Below, one piece after another: positions 7,674 to 16,709 of a stretch of DNA of 64,000 bases. The stretch spans positions 992,001 through 1,056,000 of the forward strand of contig JAMLIK010000001.1 in NCBI GenBank assembly GCA_023954195.1, given 5' to 3'. Source of the stretch: Xanthobacteraceae bacterium (GTDB lineage: Bacteria; Pseudomonadota; Alphaproteobacteria; Rhizobiales; Xanthobacteraceae). Under the pieces are notes generated by a model. That model was not told the DNA's origin and did no database searches. It worked only from the letters and a program-made list of their open reading frames with translations. Within the stretch, counting starts at the first letter, position 1, and each line of letters opens with the position of its first letter. A program made the position numbers and the translations under genes.

Positions 7674-7740
7674 GAGGGTTTCCTGGACGTGAAGCGCGCT
7701 GAGGAGTCGAAGGCTCCATGCCGCTCACACGTCATCCACG

Positions 7741-7816
7741 GTCGTCATGCCCGGACTTGATCCGGGCATCCATCTTTGCGAAACGATGGATTGCCGGGTC
7801 GAGCCCGGCAATGACG
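7741..7816. repeat. Dispersed palindromic repeat, family B, copy 1
   Basis: Consists of two hairpin halves: GTCATGCCCGGACTTGATCC with GGGCATCC, then GGATTGCCGGGTCGAGCCCGGCAATGAC. Related copies are at 47135 and 49046. It lies between the portal stop and the next gene. Confidence 0.8.
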
Positions 7817-7828
7817 CAAAAGCTGCAC

Positions 7829-9004
7829 TTATTCGAACCGGCCGCCGCCCTCGACCGGCGCGTAGCCGACCGCCTCGCGTTTTTCGTTCAGCGTCAGGAA
7901 CGGCGCGGCGGTGACGCGCTCCCACAGCGCGGCGCGATCGGCGCTCAGCGCCTCGATGCGGTCGGTGTCGACGACGAGGCGAACCTCCGCGCCGAATTGC
8001 GGCGTCAGCCACTGCGCGATCGACGCGGCGATCCGCGCCGCCAGCGGCAGCACGGTCTGGCGCCAGAACACGCGGTTGGCTTCCTGGAAATTGGCGTAGG
8101 TGTTGTCGCCGGGAATGCCGAGCAGCATCGGCGGCACGCCGAACGCCAGCGCGATTTCCCGCGCGGCGGTGTGCTTGGCTTCGAGAAAGTCCATGTCCTT
8201 CGGCGTCAGCGACATCGCCTTCCAGTCGAGGCCGCCTTCGAGCAGCAGCGGCCGCCCGGCATTGACCGCGCCCTGATAGGTGTCGGTGAGTTCGCGCTTC
8301 AACCGGTCGAACTGCGCATCGGAGAGTACCGCCCCCTCCGGCCCGGAATAGACCAGCGCGCCGGAGGGCCGCGCCGCGTTGTCGAGCAGCGCCTTGTTCC
8401 AGCGCGCCGCCGCGTTATGGGTGTCGACCGCCACCGCCGCCGCCTCCAGCGGCGCGAGGCCGTAGTGATCGTCGAGCGGATGGAAGAAGGTGAGATGCAG
8501 GATCGGCGGGATCCGCGCGCCGTGCTGCTCGAAGCGCACGCCGCGTCCGCCGGCGCTGTAGTCATAGGCGTCCGCCCAGCCGTCGGGGCCGGCGATCGCC
8601 TTCATGCGATCCGGCCGCAGCGCGAACAGTTCGCGCACCTCCTCGTCGAGCGTCACCGCCTCGACATAGGCATTGCCGGCCAGCAGCAGATGCGACACCA
8701 GCGCTTCAAGGAACGCCGCGCCGTCCTGGCGCGGATTGGGCCGCGCCAGCAGCGCCGCGAGCGGATGGCCTTCGCGCTCGCGCGCGCCCTCGTAGACGAG
8801 GTAGGCGCACGACGCCGCGTTCTCGGCGACCAGACGCACCGCGCGATGCACCACGGCGTTACCGAGATAGCCCTCGCGCGCCAGCGCGGCGTAATCGCGC
8901 GGCGTCCACCGCGCTCGCCCCCCGCTCTCGAAAGCCAGCACCTGCGCGGTCCGACTCGCCTTCGCCTCGGGCGCGCGGAGATAGGCTTTCAGGCGATGCA
9001 GCAT
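7829..9004 (-). CDS. Phage portal protein (HK97/GTA type)
   Basis: A 391-residue protein forming the dodecameric ring through which DNA enters the head. Family features are RDYAALAREGYLGNAVVHRAVRLVAENAA near the N-terminus, LLLAGNAYVEAV, the HLTFFHPLDDHYGLAPLEAA segment, GVPPMLLGIPGDNTYANFQEA and FWRQTVLPLAARIA near the C-terminus. The start at 9004 follows AAGGA by seven bases. Terminase is normally adjacent upstream; here the interval of about 680 bases holds two family-A repeats and a broken GIY-YIG gene. Confidence 0.93.
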   Translation of the reverse strand: MLHRLKAYLRAPEAKASRTAQVLAFESGGRARWTPRDYAALAREGYLGNAVVHRAVRLVAENAASCAYLVYEGAREREGHPLAALLARPNPRQDGAAFLEALVSHLLLAGNAYVEAVTLDEEVRELFALRPDRMKAIAGPDGWADAYDYSAGGRGVRFEQHGARIPPILHLTFFHPLDDHYGLAPLEAAAVAVDTHNAAARWNKALLDNAARPSGALVYSGPEGAVLSDAQFDRLKRELTDTYQGAVNAGRPLLLEGGLDWKAMSLTPKDMDFLEAKHTAAREIALAFGVPPMLLGIPGDNTYANFQEANRVFWRQTVLPLAARIAASIAQWLTPQFGAEVRLVVDTDRIEALSADRAALWERVTAAPFLTLNEKREAVGYAPVEGGGRFE

Positions 9005-9027
9005 GGGAAGTCCTTCAGTTGCTTGCC

Positions 9028-9163
9028 TGTCCCGGACGCATCGCAGCACGCGGCCTTCCGCGTGGTGCGATGCAGAGCCGGGACCGTTGCGAAACGATCC
9101 CGTCGAAACGGTCCCGGGTCTGCGAAGCGGCATGAAGAATGCCGCATCGCGCCCGGGACACGA
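9028..9163. repeat. Dispersed palindromic repeat, family A, copy 2
   Basis: TGTCCCGGACGCATCGCAGC at one end and CGCATCGCGCCCGGGACACG at the other form inverted ends. The copy is closely similar to copy 1 at 3136. It lies between the portal start and the broken GIY-YIG gene. Confidence 0.8.
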
Positions 9164-9237
9164 AAACATCTGGCTGTCTTGACGATCAGGTTTTTACGAT
9201 GCCACGATTGGCATCACACGCGCGGGGCGCACATCGG

Positions 9238-9525
9238 ATGAGCGAGAATTTTTTCGTCTACATTCTGAGCAACAGACCGCGCGGCGTCCTCTATGTCGGT
9301 GTGACCAACAATTTGTCGCGACGAATGAGCGAGCATCGTGCAAGGCTGGTCCCCGGCTTCACAAGCACCCATGGCGTCAGCCGTCTTGTTCATGCCGAAC
9401 GATTTGCATCGATCGTCGAGGCTCGCGCGCGTGAGCATTCCTTGAAGCGATGGCGCCGGGCTTGAAAGTTCGAATTGATCGAACAGACCAATCCTGAATG
9501 GAAGGATTTGACGGATATGCTTTAG
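9238..9525 (+). pseudogene. GIY-YIG endonuclease-like gene with premature stop
   Basis: The reading frame starts MSENFFVYILSNRPRGVLYV with a complete GIY-YIG signature (VYILS...LYVGVTNNL) and Arg/His/Glu residues in the expected places (SRRMSEHRA, VEARAREHSLKRW). A TGA at 9463-9465 follows KRWRRA, exactly where the family has Trp. Beyond it the same frame continues in typical family style (KFELIEQTNPEW...) to TAG at 9523. One base change (TGG to TGA) explains it. The truncated 75-residue product lacks the last helix. The gene is flanked by family-A repeats on both sides. Confidence 0.85.
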
Positions 9526-9558
9526 CGAGCAGTTGAAAGTTTGGGTTCAGCTTTCATT

Positions 9559-9686
9559 TCCCGTGTCCCGGGCGCGATGCAGCGTGAAACGCTGCGTCGC
9601 AGAACCGGGACCATCGCAAACAACGTGGCTGGAACGGCCCCGGTTCTGCGCAGCGTCACTTCGTGCCGCAGCGCGCCCGGGACACA
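9559..9686. repeat. Dispersed palindromic repeat, family A, copy 3
   Basis: Begins CGTGTCCCGGGCGCGATGCA and ends AGCGCGCCCGGGACACA. The internal arms are CGCAGAACCGGGACC and GGCCCCGGTTCTGCGC. It is most similar to copy 4 at 46108 and abuts the terminase stop codon. Confidence 0.85.
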
Positions 9687-9687
9687 T

Positions 9688-11043
9688 TCACAACTCCCGC
9701 ACCCTCGGCATCGCGCGCGTGGTGGTCAGCGCGGTGACGGCCCAGACCAGGGCGTCGAGGCGGTCGGGCGAGCGGCCGGACGACAGGCCGCCGCTGGCGA
9801 AGTCGCACATCTCGTCCTCAAGCGCCGCGAACGCGCCGGCGTGGCGCACCCTTCCCTGTTCGTAGAGCGTCGCCACCGGCTCGGCGCGCAGCCATTTGCC
9901 GCGCGTCGCCCGCACCGGCGTCACCGGCACCGCGCTGTCCACCTGATGGATCACCGCGCGCACCATCTCGCCGCCCTGGTTGACTTCCGCGACCAGCGCG
10001 TCCGCTTCCAGCCGCCGCCACAGCGCGATCGCTTTGCTCGCCCACACCGACGGCGTCGCCGCGCTCACGGTGTCGTCGGCCAGCACGAACACCACGCCGT
10101 CGGCGGCGATCCCGGCCGCGACGATGCCGCAAGCGTCGGCGCGCTTGCTGGACGAGGCCGGCGGATCGACCGCGACCACGATGCGCGCAAGCGGCGGCGC
10201 GGCAGCCGCGCGGCACGCCTCGATCAGCGCGCGCGACCACAGCGCGTCGGGCCGATCCTCGATGATCTCGCCGTCGAGTTCCTGCCGGCCGAGCCTGGTG
10301 CCCTGATAGCGCGCCATCACGCTTTGCAGGAACGTCGGCGCGAGGTTGAGCGCGTTGGCGCGCGTCGGCGCCCGCGTCACCACGCTCATTGGATCGCTCA
10401 TCAAGCGTTTCAGCAGCGCGGTCGGCCGTGGCGTCGTGGTAATCAGTTGGCGCGGATGCGGGCCGAGCCGCAGGCCGAATTGCAGCATGTCGAAGGTCGC
10501 TTCCGCGTAGCGCCACTTCGCCATCTCGTCGGACCACGCGCAGCCGAATTGCGGCCCGCGCAGGCTTTCCGGATCCTCCGCCGAGAAGGCGTAGGCGACC
10601 GCGCCGTTTGGCCATTCCAGCCGCCTGCGCGAGGGCGACCACGCCGGGCGGTCGGCGCGCGGATGCACCGCGAGCAGGCCGGAGACGCCCTCGATCATCA
10701 CCTCGCGCACGTCGTGCTCGGTCTCGCCGACCAGCGCGATCCGCCCGACCTTCGTGCTCGCGAACGGCGCAAGCCCGAGCGCCTGGGCGCGAATCCATTC
10801 CGCGCCGGCGCGGGTCTTGCCGGCGCCGCGCCCGCCGATCAACAGCCATGTCAGCCATTCGGCGTCTTGCGGCGGACATTGGTGCGGGTGCGCGAAAACC
10901 TCCCAGGCGGTGGCGAGCACGTCGAGTTCGGATTCAGTCAGAGCCTTCAGGATGTGCAGTCTTTGCTTCGGCGACAAGCTGGTCCAGGCGTCGCGCGAGC
11001 GCCAGTCGAAGCTCGCTGATGTCTCGCGGCACGGCGTCGTCAT
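9688..11043 (-). CDS. Phage/GTA terminase large subunit
   Basis: DNA-packaging ATPase and nuclease, 451 residues from the ATG at 11043. Walker A is GGRGAGKT at residues 70-77; the Walker-B-like segment is GCAWSDEMA; the C-terminal nuclease domain begins near VVAVDPPAS, with Asp residues in the expected beta-strand. WLLIGGRGAGKTRAGAEW and TTTPRPTALLKRL match the terminase of alphaproteobacterial gene transfer agents. The start is uncertain: GAGG lies right against the ATG, and about 110 bases overlap the preceding gene. Start codons further inside would lose the conserved LSPKQRL segment. Confidence 0.92.
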   Translation of the reverse strand: MTTPCRETSASFDWRSRDAWTSLSPKQRLHILKALTESELDVLATAWEVFAHPHQCPPQDAEWLTWLLIGGRGAGKTRAGAEWIRAQALGLAPFASTKVGRIALVGETEHDVREVMIEGVSGLLAVHPRADRPAWSPSRRRLEWPNGAVAYAFSAEDPESLRGPQFGCAWSDEMAKWRYAEATFDMLQFGLRLGPHPRQLITTTPRPTALLKRLMSDPMSVVTRAPTRANALNLAPTFLQSVMARYQGTRLGRQELDGEIIEDRPDALWSRALIEACRAAAAPPLARIVVAVDPPASSSKRADACGIVAAGIAADGVVFVLADDTVSAATPSVWASKAIALWRRLEADALVAEVNQGGEMVRAVIHQVDSAVPVTPVRATRGKWLRAEPVATLYEQGRVRHAGAFAALEDEMCDFASGGLSSGRSPDRLDALVWAVTALTTTRAMPRVREL

Positions 11044-11620
11044 CCTCGCGTTTCTCTTTCTTTCCGCTGAGCCGCAGCGCGGTGACTTCGCGCAGCGTGC
11101 GCGCCAGCGAGGCAAGCGTGCGGGCGCGGCGCTCGGCCTCGGTGCGCTGGCGCGGCGCGACATGATGGCCGCCGACGATCACCTCGATCAGCGTCAGCTC
11201 GCGCTCGATGGCGCGGCTGACGCGCGCGATCAGCGCTTCGCCGGCCGCCGGCGGCGGATCGGCGGCGCGCTCGGCCGCGCTGCGTTTCAGCCGGCCCCGA
11301 TGATCGGCGGAGCGCGCCTTGGCCGCGCGCAACGCCGCGATCCTGACCTGGGCGGTCTCATCGCCGTCGCCGACGGCGATCGGCGCCGCATCGACCAGAC
11401 GCCGCGTCCGGGCGACGGTCTGCTTGCGCGCGGCGACGCCCCGCGCCGCCGCCTTGTCCGATGTCTTTGTCGATGTCGCTTTTGGCGAAGTCTTGGATGA
11501 GGTCTTGGTCTTGGATAAAGTCTTGGTCACTCTCTCGCCCGCCTTCGCGGCGGGGATTGCGCGGACGCGCGTCAACGCCCCCGGCGCGCGATCCGGCTTC
11601 GTCGTGCATTTCGCCGCCAT
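10934..11620 (-). CDS. Basic protein upstream of terminase (possible small-terminase or GTA gp1 position)
   Basis: A 228-residue protein. The first ~70 residues are Lys/Thr/Ser-rich low-complexity (TKTLSKTKTSSKTS); residues 85-228 are strongly charged and helical (RVSRAIERELTLIEVIVG, RRARTLASLARTLREVTAL, RLALARRLDQLVAEAK). Its 3' end overlaps the terminase start by about 110 bases. The position at the head of the module fits a DNA-recognition or small terminase protein, but I see no defined HTH motif. The start is not supported by a strong ribosome-binding site. Confidence 0.6.
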   Translation of the reverse strand: MAAKCTTKPDRAPGALTRVRAIPAAKAGERVTKTLSKTKTSSKTSPKATSTKTSDKAAARGVAARKQTVARTRRLVDAAPIAVGDGDETAQVRIAALRAAKARSADHRGRLKRSAAERAADPPPAAGEALIARVSRAIERELTLIEVIVGGHHVAPRQRTEAERRARTLASLARTLREVTALRLSGKKEKREDDDAVPRDISELRLALARRLDQLVAEAKTAHPEGSD

Positions 11621-11691
11621 GTCGGAATCGTCCCACCCGCCCGCGCCGTCAGGCGGGCCTCATCGCTTGTCGCGGCCGGGCGCGCATCGCC

Positions 11692-11844
11692 TTAGCCCTG
11701 AATGAAGATCAGCCAGAGGATGCCGAGAATGACGACGGCCAGTCCCGTGCTAATCACCAGCAAGGCAAGGATCGACGGTCCGCGAACGCCCTGCCGCGCC
11801 TCGGTCGGCGTCTTGACGATCTGTTCCTGCTTCTTGGCTGGCAT
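11692..11844 (-). CDS. Small single-span membrane protein (50 residues)
   Basis: Starts MPAKKQEQIVKTPTEARQG and has one C-terminal transmembrane helix (ILALLVISTGLAVVILGILWLIF). AGGACAGG lies directly upstream of the ATG at 11844. A short charged, probably cytoplasmic N-terminus is followed by a tail anchor. Proteins of this form are common in this bacterial group and have no known function. Confidence 0.65.
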   Translation of the reverse strand: MPAKKQEQIVKTPTEARQGVRGPSILALLVISTGLAVVILGILWLIFIQG

Positions 11845-12078
11845 CCTGTCCTCGTCCAGAATCGCGTTTCGTCCTCCGTCGACCCCATGCGTAACGGATC
11901 GACATCGAGGCAACGCCTGGCCAAGAATGATTGTTCCTGCTCGCTCCAGCGGCCGCAGCAGCCATCGGCTGAAGCGCCACTCGCCCGCCGCGAGACCCAA
12001 TTGTGGAGCATGACGTGAGACTACCCGGACAGCGTCACGCTGTCAAGGTATAAATTCCTAAATCGTTTCGACGGCGGA

Positions 12079-12249
12079 TTACTTCGGCGCGAAACCGTCG
12101 AGCGCGGACTGATACAGCCCGGCCGTCGTGCTGCCCAGCATCTGCACCGTCCCGATGATTACCGTGGCGATCCCGCCCGCGATCATCGCGTATTCGATCG
12201 CGGTGACGCCTGCCTCATCCTTGATGAACCATACCAGCAAGCGCCGCAC
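12079..12249 (-). CDS. Flp/Fap-type pilin
   Basis: A 56-residue precursor of the tight-adherence (Tad) pilus subunit. It has a short basic leader (RRLLVWFIKDEAG), then the Flp processing signature G-VTAIEY with Glu at +5 after the predicted cleavage, then a hydrophobic helix (AMIAGGIATVIIGTV). A GTG start at 12249 is chosen because a full AGGAGG lies five bases before it; longer in-frame ATG starts have no such signal. No tad assembly genes are in this window, so this is an isolated pilin gene. Confidence 0.88.
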   Translation of the reverse strand: MRRLLVWFIKDEAGVTAIEYAMIAGGIATVIIGTVQMLGSTTAGLYQSALDGFAPK

Positions 12250-12379
12250 GGAAACCTCCTGTGATCGGTCCAGCATGAGGGCGAACCGGCGCACACGCTA
12301 GCGGCAAAAGATTGCGCAGCCGCTAACGCCGACGCGAAGAAATCGATCAAATGCCAGCTATTGCGGCGATGGCCTTCCC

Positions 12380-12925
12380 CTAGCCCGGCCGCTTCTTCAG
12401 CCGCGCGCGTTTGGGCAGCACCGCCGGCCAGCGCACGATGTGATCCTCCAGTTCCGAATCCGGAACCTCCTCCTCGGTGCCGTAAACCCGCCCCCGCACC
12501 GAAACCCCCGCCTCGTGAACGGTGTTCGGATCGCCGGAGATCAGCGGGTGCCACCAGTAAAGGTCCCGCCCCTCCGCCACCAGCTTGTAGGCGCAGCTCG
12601 GCGGCAGCCAGTTCAGGGTGCGGACGTTTTCAGGCGTCAGCCGCACACAGTCCGCCACCTTGGCGGAGCGATTCGCATAGTCCTTGCAGCTACAGGTCCC
12701 GGCATCGAGCAGTTTGCAGGAGACATGGGTGAAATAGATCCGGCCGCTATCCTCGTCTTCGAGCTTTTCCAGGCAGCAGCGCGCGCAGCCGTCGCACAAG
12801 CTCTCCCATTCGGCGCCGGACATTTCCTCCAACGTCTTGGTTTTCCAGAAGAAACCTTCCTGGGCGGACGGTTGCGGCGGGCGGCGCGTCATGGGCGGGA
12901 TTGGTCCGGGATGAAAATCAGGCAT
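12380..12925 (-). CDS. YcgN/UPF0260 family cysteine-cluster protein
   Basis: A 181-residue cytoplasmic protein of the CxxCxxCC group. The cysteine cluster is [12 protein letters not shown], with more cysteines in [24 protein letters not shown] and PPSCAYK, the pattern of the YcgN family and probably a metal or Fe-S site. [13 protein letters not shown] near the N-terminus is also typical. The start is either 12925 or the ATG at 12892; neither has a strong ribosome-binding site. The biochemical role of the family is unknown. Confidence 0.88.
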   Translation of the reverse strand: MPDFHPGPIPPMTRRPPQPSAQEGFFWKTKTLEEMSGAEWESLCDGCARCCLEKLEDEDSGRIYFTHVSCKLLDAGTCSCKDYANRSAKVADCVRLTPENVRTLNWLPPSCAYKLVAEGRDLYWWHPLISGDPNTVHEAGVSVRGRVYGTEEEVPDSELEDHIVRWPAVLPKRARLKKRPG

Positions 12926-13148
12926 GATCTAGGGGCAGTCGACCCCGCTACGCAAGCGCCGGCGCCTGCGCGATTCACCGTGTCGGCGGAAAAGCCAACA
13001 ACACCATTGGTTTATGGTGCGCGCTCGGCTAGAAGACGGAGCGGCCGATCCGGACGCAAAAGCGCCATGGGATTGCCGCAAGATTCCCGCACGAGATTTC
13101 GCGGCGCCCAGGCCGGGCGCGCGAACGTCGTGAAGGTCAAGGATCCCG

Positions 13149-15398
13149 GTGCGCCCACTGTTGCCAAGGGACTGGAAGCAACGAATCCGGCATGCCCTGC
13201 TGGACCTCGACGCGCGCATCGACTCCGCGGTGTTTTCGTCGGGCGCGATGGCGCGCGAACTCTACGAGCGCTACTCCGCCTTCATGGATCGCTTTCATGT
13301 CGACCGGTGGAAGCGCTGGATCTTCATCGAGCCGTTGTCGGAAGCGGCGACCCTCGGCCTCGTCGGCCTGGTGCTGTTACTTGCGCTCGCGGTGCCGGCG
13401 TTCCGCGAAACCGCCGACGACAACTGGCTGAAGAAATCCGATCTCGCGGTGACCTTCCTCGATCGCTACGGCAACCCGATCGGCAGTCGCGGCATCAAGC
13501 ACAACGACGCCATACCGCTGGAGGACTTTCCCGATAACCTGATCAAGGCGACGCTGTCGACGGAAGATCGCCGCTTCTACGATCACTTCGGCATCGACGT
13601 CGCCGGCACGCTGCGGGCGCTGGTGACCAACGCGCAGGCCGGCGGCGTGCGCCAGGGCGGATCGTCGATCACGCAGCAACTCGCGAAGAACCTGTTTCTC
13701 AGCAACGAGCGCACCATCGAGCGCAAGGTCAACGAGGCGTTCCTGGCGATCTGGCTGGAAACGCGGCTAACCAAGAACGAAATTCTCAAGCTCTATCTCG
13801 ACCGCGCCTACATGGGCGGCGGCACCTTCGGCGTCGACGGCGCGGCGCATTTCTATTTCAACAAGTCGGTGCGCGACATCAATCTCGCGGAAGCGGCGAT
13901 GCTCGCGGGGCTGTTCAAGGCGCCGACCAAATACGCGCCGCACATCAACCTTCCCGCCGCGCGCGCGCGCGCCAACGTCGTGCTCGACAACATGGTCGAG
14001 GCCGGCTTCATGACCGAGGGCCAGGTGTTCGGCGCGCGGCGCAATCCGGCCACCGCCGTCGATCGCCGCGACGAGAATTCGCCGAACTATTATCTCGACT
14101 GGGCCTTCGACGAGATGCGCAAGGTGGTGGACACCTTCCCGAAATCCTATACCGAGCGCGTCTTCGTGGTGCGCACCGCGATCGACATGAACGTGCAGCA
14201 CGCGGCGGAGGCCGCGATCGAGAACCAGCTCCGCCAATTCGGCCGCGATTATCACGCCACTCAAGCCGCGACCGTTGTCGCCGATCTCGACGGCGGCGTG
14301 CGCGCGATGGTCGGCGGCCGCGACTACGGCACCAGTCAGTTCAACCGCGCCACCGACGCGATGCGCCAGCCCGGCTCATCGTTCAAGCCCTATGTTTACA
14401 CGACCGCGCTGCTCAACGGCTTCAAGCCCACCTCGACAATCGTGGACGGGCCGGTCTGCATCGGCAACTGGTGTCCGCAAAACTATGGCCACTCCTATTC
14501 CGGCACGGTGACGCTGACGCAGGCGTTGACGCGGTCGATCAACGTCGTGCCGGTAAAACTCTCGATCGCCCTCGGCGGCAAGGCCGGTCCCAAAGCGGGC
14601 CGCGCCAAGATCATCGAGGTGGCGCGCAGGTTCGGCATCGTCACCCCGTTGCCGGATACGCCGTCGCTGCCGATCGGCGCCGACGAAGTCAACGTGCTCG
14701 AACACGCCGTCGCCTACGCCACCTTCCCCAACAAGGGCAAGGCGGTGACGCCGCACGCCATTCTCGAAGTCCGCACCGGCGCCGGCGATCTGGTGTGGCG
14801 CTGGGATCGCGACGGACCGCAGCCGCGCCAGATCATTCCCGCATCGGTCGCCGCCGACATGGCGGGCATGATGAGCCACGTCGTCAGCGAAGGCACCGCG
14901 CGGCGCGCGGCGCTCGACGGCATTCCGACCGCCGGCAAGACCGGCACCACCAACAATTATCGCGACGCCTGGTTCGTCGGCTACACCGGCAATTTCACTT
15001 GCGCGGTGTGGTACGGCAACGACGATTACTCGCCGACCAACCGCATGACCGGCGGCTCGCTGCCGGCGCAGACATGGCACGACATCATGATCGCCGCGCA
15101 TCAAGGCGTCGAGATCAAGTCTGTCGCCGGAATCGAGACGCCCGCGCAACCGTCGATCGCCAATGCCGCCGCGCAAGCCGCGCTCGACGACGACGTCAAG
15201 GCGAGCCCGCCGCCGGTGCTGACGCGGCGCGGCGCGGAGATTCTGGTGCGCATCGAAAAGATGCTGGACGAAGCCGGCAAGACCGCGGGCAAGACGTCGT
15301 CGCGCGAATCCGATCATCCGGTCACCACCGGCTCGGCGGCGACGGCAAGCAGCGTCGCCGCGGCGGGTCCGCGCCCGGCCACGGCGCGCGCGAACTGA
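13149..15398 (+). CDS. Penicillin-binding protein 1A (transglycosylase/transpeptidase)
   Basis: A bifunctional peptidoglycan synthase of 749 residues, anchored by one membrane helix (residues ~67-84). The GT51 transglycosylase domain contains EDRRFYDHFG (Glu139) and RQGGSSITQQLAKN. The transpeptidase domain has the SxxK nucleophile S410-S-F-K413, SIN at 463-465 and KTGT at 597-600, so both active sites are intact. GTG at 13149 has AAGGA five bases upstream. The C-terminal ~80 residues are a low-complexity tail. The N-terminal cytoplasmic segment of about 65 residues is long for the family. It could equally be named mrcA. Confidence 0.93.
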   Translation: MRPLLPRDWKQRIRHALLDLDARIDSAVFSSGAMARELYERYSAFMDRFHVDRWKRWIFIEPLSEAATLGLVGLVLLLALAVPAFRETADDNWLKKSDLAVTFLDRYGNPIGSRGIKHNDAIPLEDFPDNLIKATLSTEDRRFYDHFGIDVAGTLRALVTNAQAGGVRQGGSSITQQLAKNLFLSNERTIERKVNEAFLAIWLETRLTKNEILKLYLDRAYMGGGTFGVDGAAHFYFNKSVRDINLAEAAMLAGLFKAPTKYAPHINLPAARARANVVLDNMVEAGFMTEGQVFGARRNPATAVDRRDENSPNYYLDWAFDEMRKVVDTFPKSYTERVFVVRTAIDMNVQHAAEAAIENQLRQFGRDYHATQAATVVADLDGGVRAMVGGRDYGTSQFNRATDAMRQPGSSFKPYVYTTALLNGFKPTSTIVDGPVCIGNWCPQNYGHSYSGTVTLTQALTRSINVVPVKLSIALGGKAGPKAGRAKIIEVARRFGIVTPLPDTPSLPIGADEVNVLEHAVAYATFPNKGKAVTPHAILEVRTGAGDLVWRWDRDGPQPRQIIPASVAADMAGMMSHVVSEGTARRAALDGIPTAGKTGTTNNYRDAWFVGYTGNFTCAVWYGNDDYSPTNRMTGGSLPAQTWHDIMIAAHQGVEIKSVAGIETPAQPSIANAAAQAALDDDVKASPPPVLTRRGAEILVRIEKMLDEAGKTAGKTSSRESDHPVTTGSAATASSVAAAGPRPATARAN

Positions 15399-15437
15399 TG
15401 GAACGTTTGGCGTGGCAGCAATGATGACGGTCCAGAC

Positions 15438-16016
15438 GTGCGCCTGATCCTGATGACCCTGCTGATCCTCGTGCTCGCCACCGTGGTCGGTCTCGGCGCG
15501 ACATGGGTCACGGCGACGCGCGGCACCGATCTCGGCGCGCTGACCATCGGCGCATGGACCGCACGGCCGCGCATCGGCACCACCGAGATCAACCCTTACG
15601 CGCGCGCCACCGTGGTCCGCAGCGGCGAACTGCCGCTCGGCACCGGCGACGGCATCGCCTTCACCGCCATCGCCGACGCCGCGGGGCGTCCGCTCGACGG
15701 CCGCTGCGACATCACCGTCAGCGGCGTGACGCCACCGGCGCGATTCTGGACGCTGACGCTATACGACACCAAGGGGCGCCTGGTGGCCAATGCCTTGCAG
15801 CGCTACGGCTTCACCAGCGAGGAAATCGTCCGTAACGCCGACGGCTCGTTCGTCATTCGCCTCGCGGCGCGGGCCCGTTCCGGCAATTGGCTGCCGACCG
15901 GCGGCATCGAACGCTATCAGTTGATGTTGCGACTCTACGATACGCCGGTGGGCATCGCCACGCGAACGCAACGCGACGCGCCGATGCCGGCCATCGCCAC
16001 GGCGGGCTGCTCATGA
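15438..16016 (+). CDS. DUF1214 domain envelope protein
   Basis: A 192-residue protein with an N-terminal hydrophobic anchor or signal (residues 1-25) and the DUF1214 pattern: PYARATVVRSGELPLG, DGRCDITVSGVTPPARFWTLTLYD, and a terminal NWLPTGGIERYQLMLRLYD. GTG at 15438 is the start. It overlaps the next gene by ATGA at 16013-16016, forming a DUF1214/DUF1254 pair, the usual arrangement for these two domains, which are also found fused. Function is unknown; it is probably periplasmic. Confidence 0.85.
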   Translation: MRLILMTLLILVLATVVGLGATWVTATRGTDLGALTIGAWTARPRIGTTEINPYARATVVRSGELPLGTGDGIAFTAIADAAGRPLDGRCDITVSGVTPPARFWTLTLYDTKGRLVANALQRYGFTSEEIVRNADGSFVIRLAARARSGNWLPTGGIERYQLMLRLYDTPVGIATRTQRDAPMPAIATAGCS

Positions 16017-16600
16017 TCCGGTGGCTGGCGGCGCTTCTCGCGGGCCTGCTGCTCGGCGGCCTCGTCCATCTGGTCAGCGTGCTGGCGCTGCCGCGCATCG
16101 CCACGCAGGATGCGTATTCCCGGTTCGAGCGGATCACCCCGGTCAACGCCGTGACCGCGCTGCCGCTCGCCGATCCCGACAACGCGCCGATCCCGTTCAT
16201 GGATCCGGCCTTCGCCACCGCGATCTGCCGTTACGATCTTGCCGACGGCCCGATCAAGCTCGCGGTGCCGGTGAGTCAGGCCTACACCTCGGTGTCGTTC
16301 TACACCGATCGCGACGTCGCCTACTACGCCATCAACGATCGCTCCGCGGGGCGGAAAGTGATCGAGCTGGATCTGATGACCGAAGCCCAGCACGCCGCGC
16401 TGCCGGAAGACGAGGAGATCACCGCGGCCGACCGGCTGATCGTCGACTCGCCGACGCCGACCGGCCTCATCCTGCTCAAGGCTCTTGCCGCCGACCCCGG
16501 CTTGATGGCGCAGGCCCAGGCCGCGCTCGCCGCCGCGACATGCAAGGTGCAGACCGAACCGCCGGAAAAGCCCGCCGCGACACCGCGCGCCGGGCGCTGA
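16013..16600 (+). CDS. DUF1254 domain membrane-anchored protein
   Basis: A 195-residue protein with an N-terminal membrane helix (MIRWLAALLAGLLLGGLVHL) and DUF1254-like sequence (RFERITP, PFMDPAFATAICRYDL, PVSQAYTSVSFYT, ADRLIVDSPTPTGLILLKAL). Its start overlaps the DUF1214 gene, so the two products are made together and probably act as partners at the inner membrane. The last 20 residues are a Pro/Ala-rich tail. Confidence 0.82.
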   Translation: MIRWLAALLAGLLLGGLVHLVSVLALPRIATQDAYSRFERITPVNAVTALPLADPDNAPIPFMDPAFATAICRYDLADGPIKLAVPVSQAYTSVSFYTDRDVAYYAINDRSAGRKVIELDLMTEAQHAALPEDEEITAADRLIVDSPTPTGLILLKALAADPGLMAQAQAALAAATCKVQTEPPEKPAATPRAGR

Positions 16601-16619
16601 GACGAAATCGATTCGTCCA

Positions 16620-16703
16620 CGTCATTGCGAGCGAAGCGAAGCAATCCAGCGGCCGCAAGCAGGGACTGGATCGCTTCGCAGCTCACACTCCTCGCAATCA
16701 CGA
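16620..16703. repeat. Dispersed palindromic repeat, family D
   Basis: GTCATTGCGAGCGAAGCGAA followed by GCAATCCAG, and after a short loop CTGGATCGCTTCGCAGC and CTCGCAATCACG, make a long imperfect inverted repeat. This is a form widespread in Bradyrhizobium-type genomes. It separates the convergent DUF1254 and lipoprotein genes and could act as a bidirectional terminator. Confidence 0.75.
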
Positions 16704-16709
16704 TCCAAT

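Noticed and set aside
9028-9686. Family-A repeats as ends of an insertion sequence
   Set aside because: No transposase between them and no target-site duplication; single copies also occur elsewhere without cargo.
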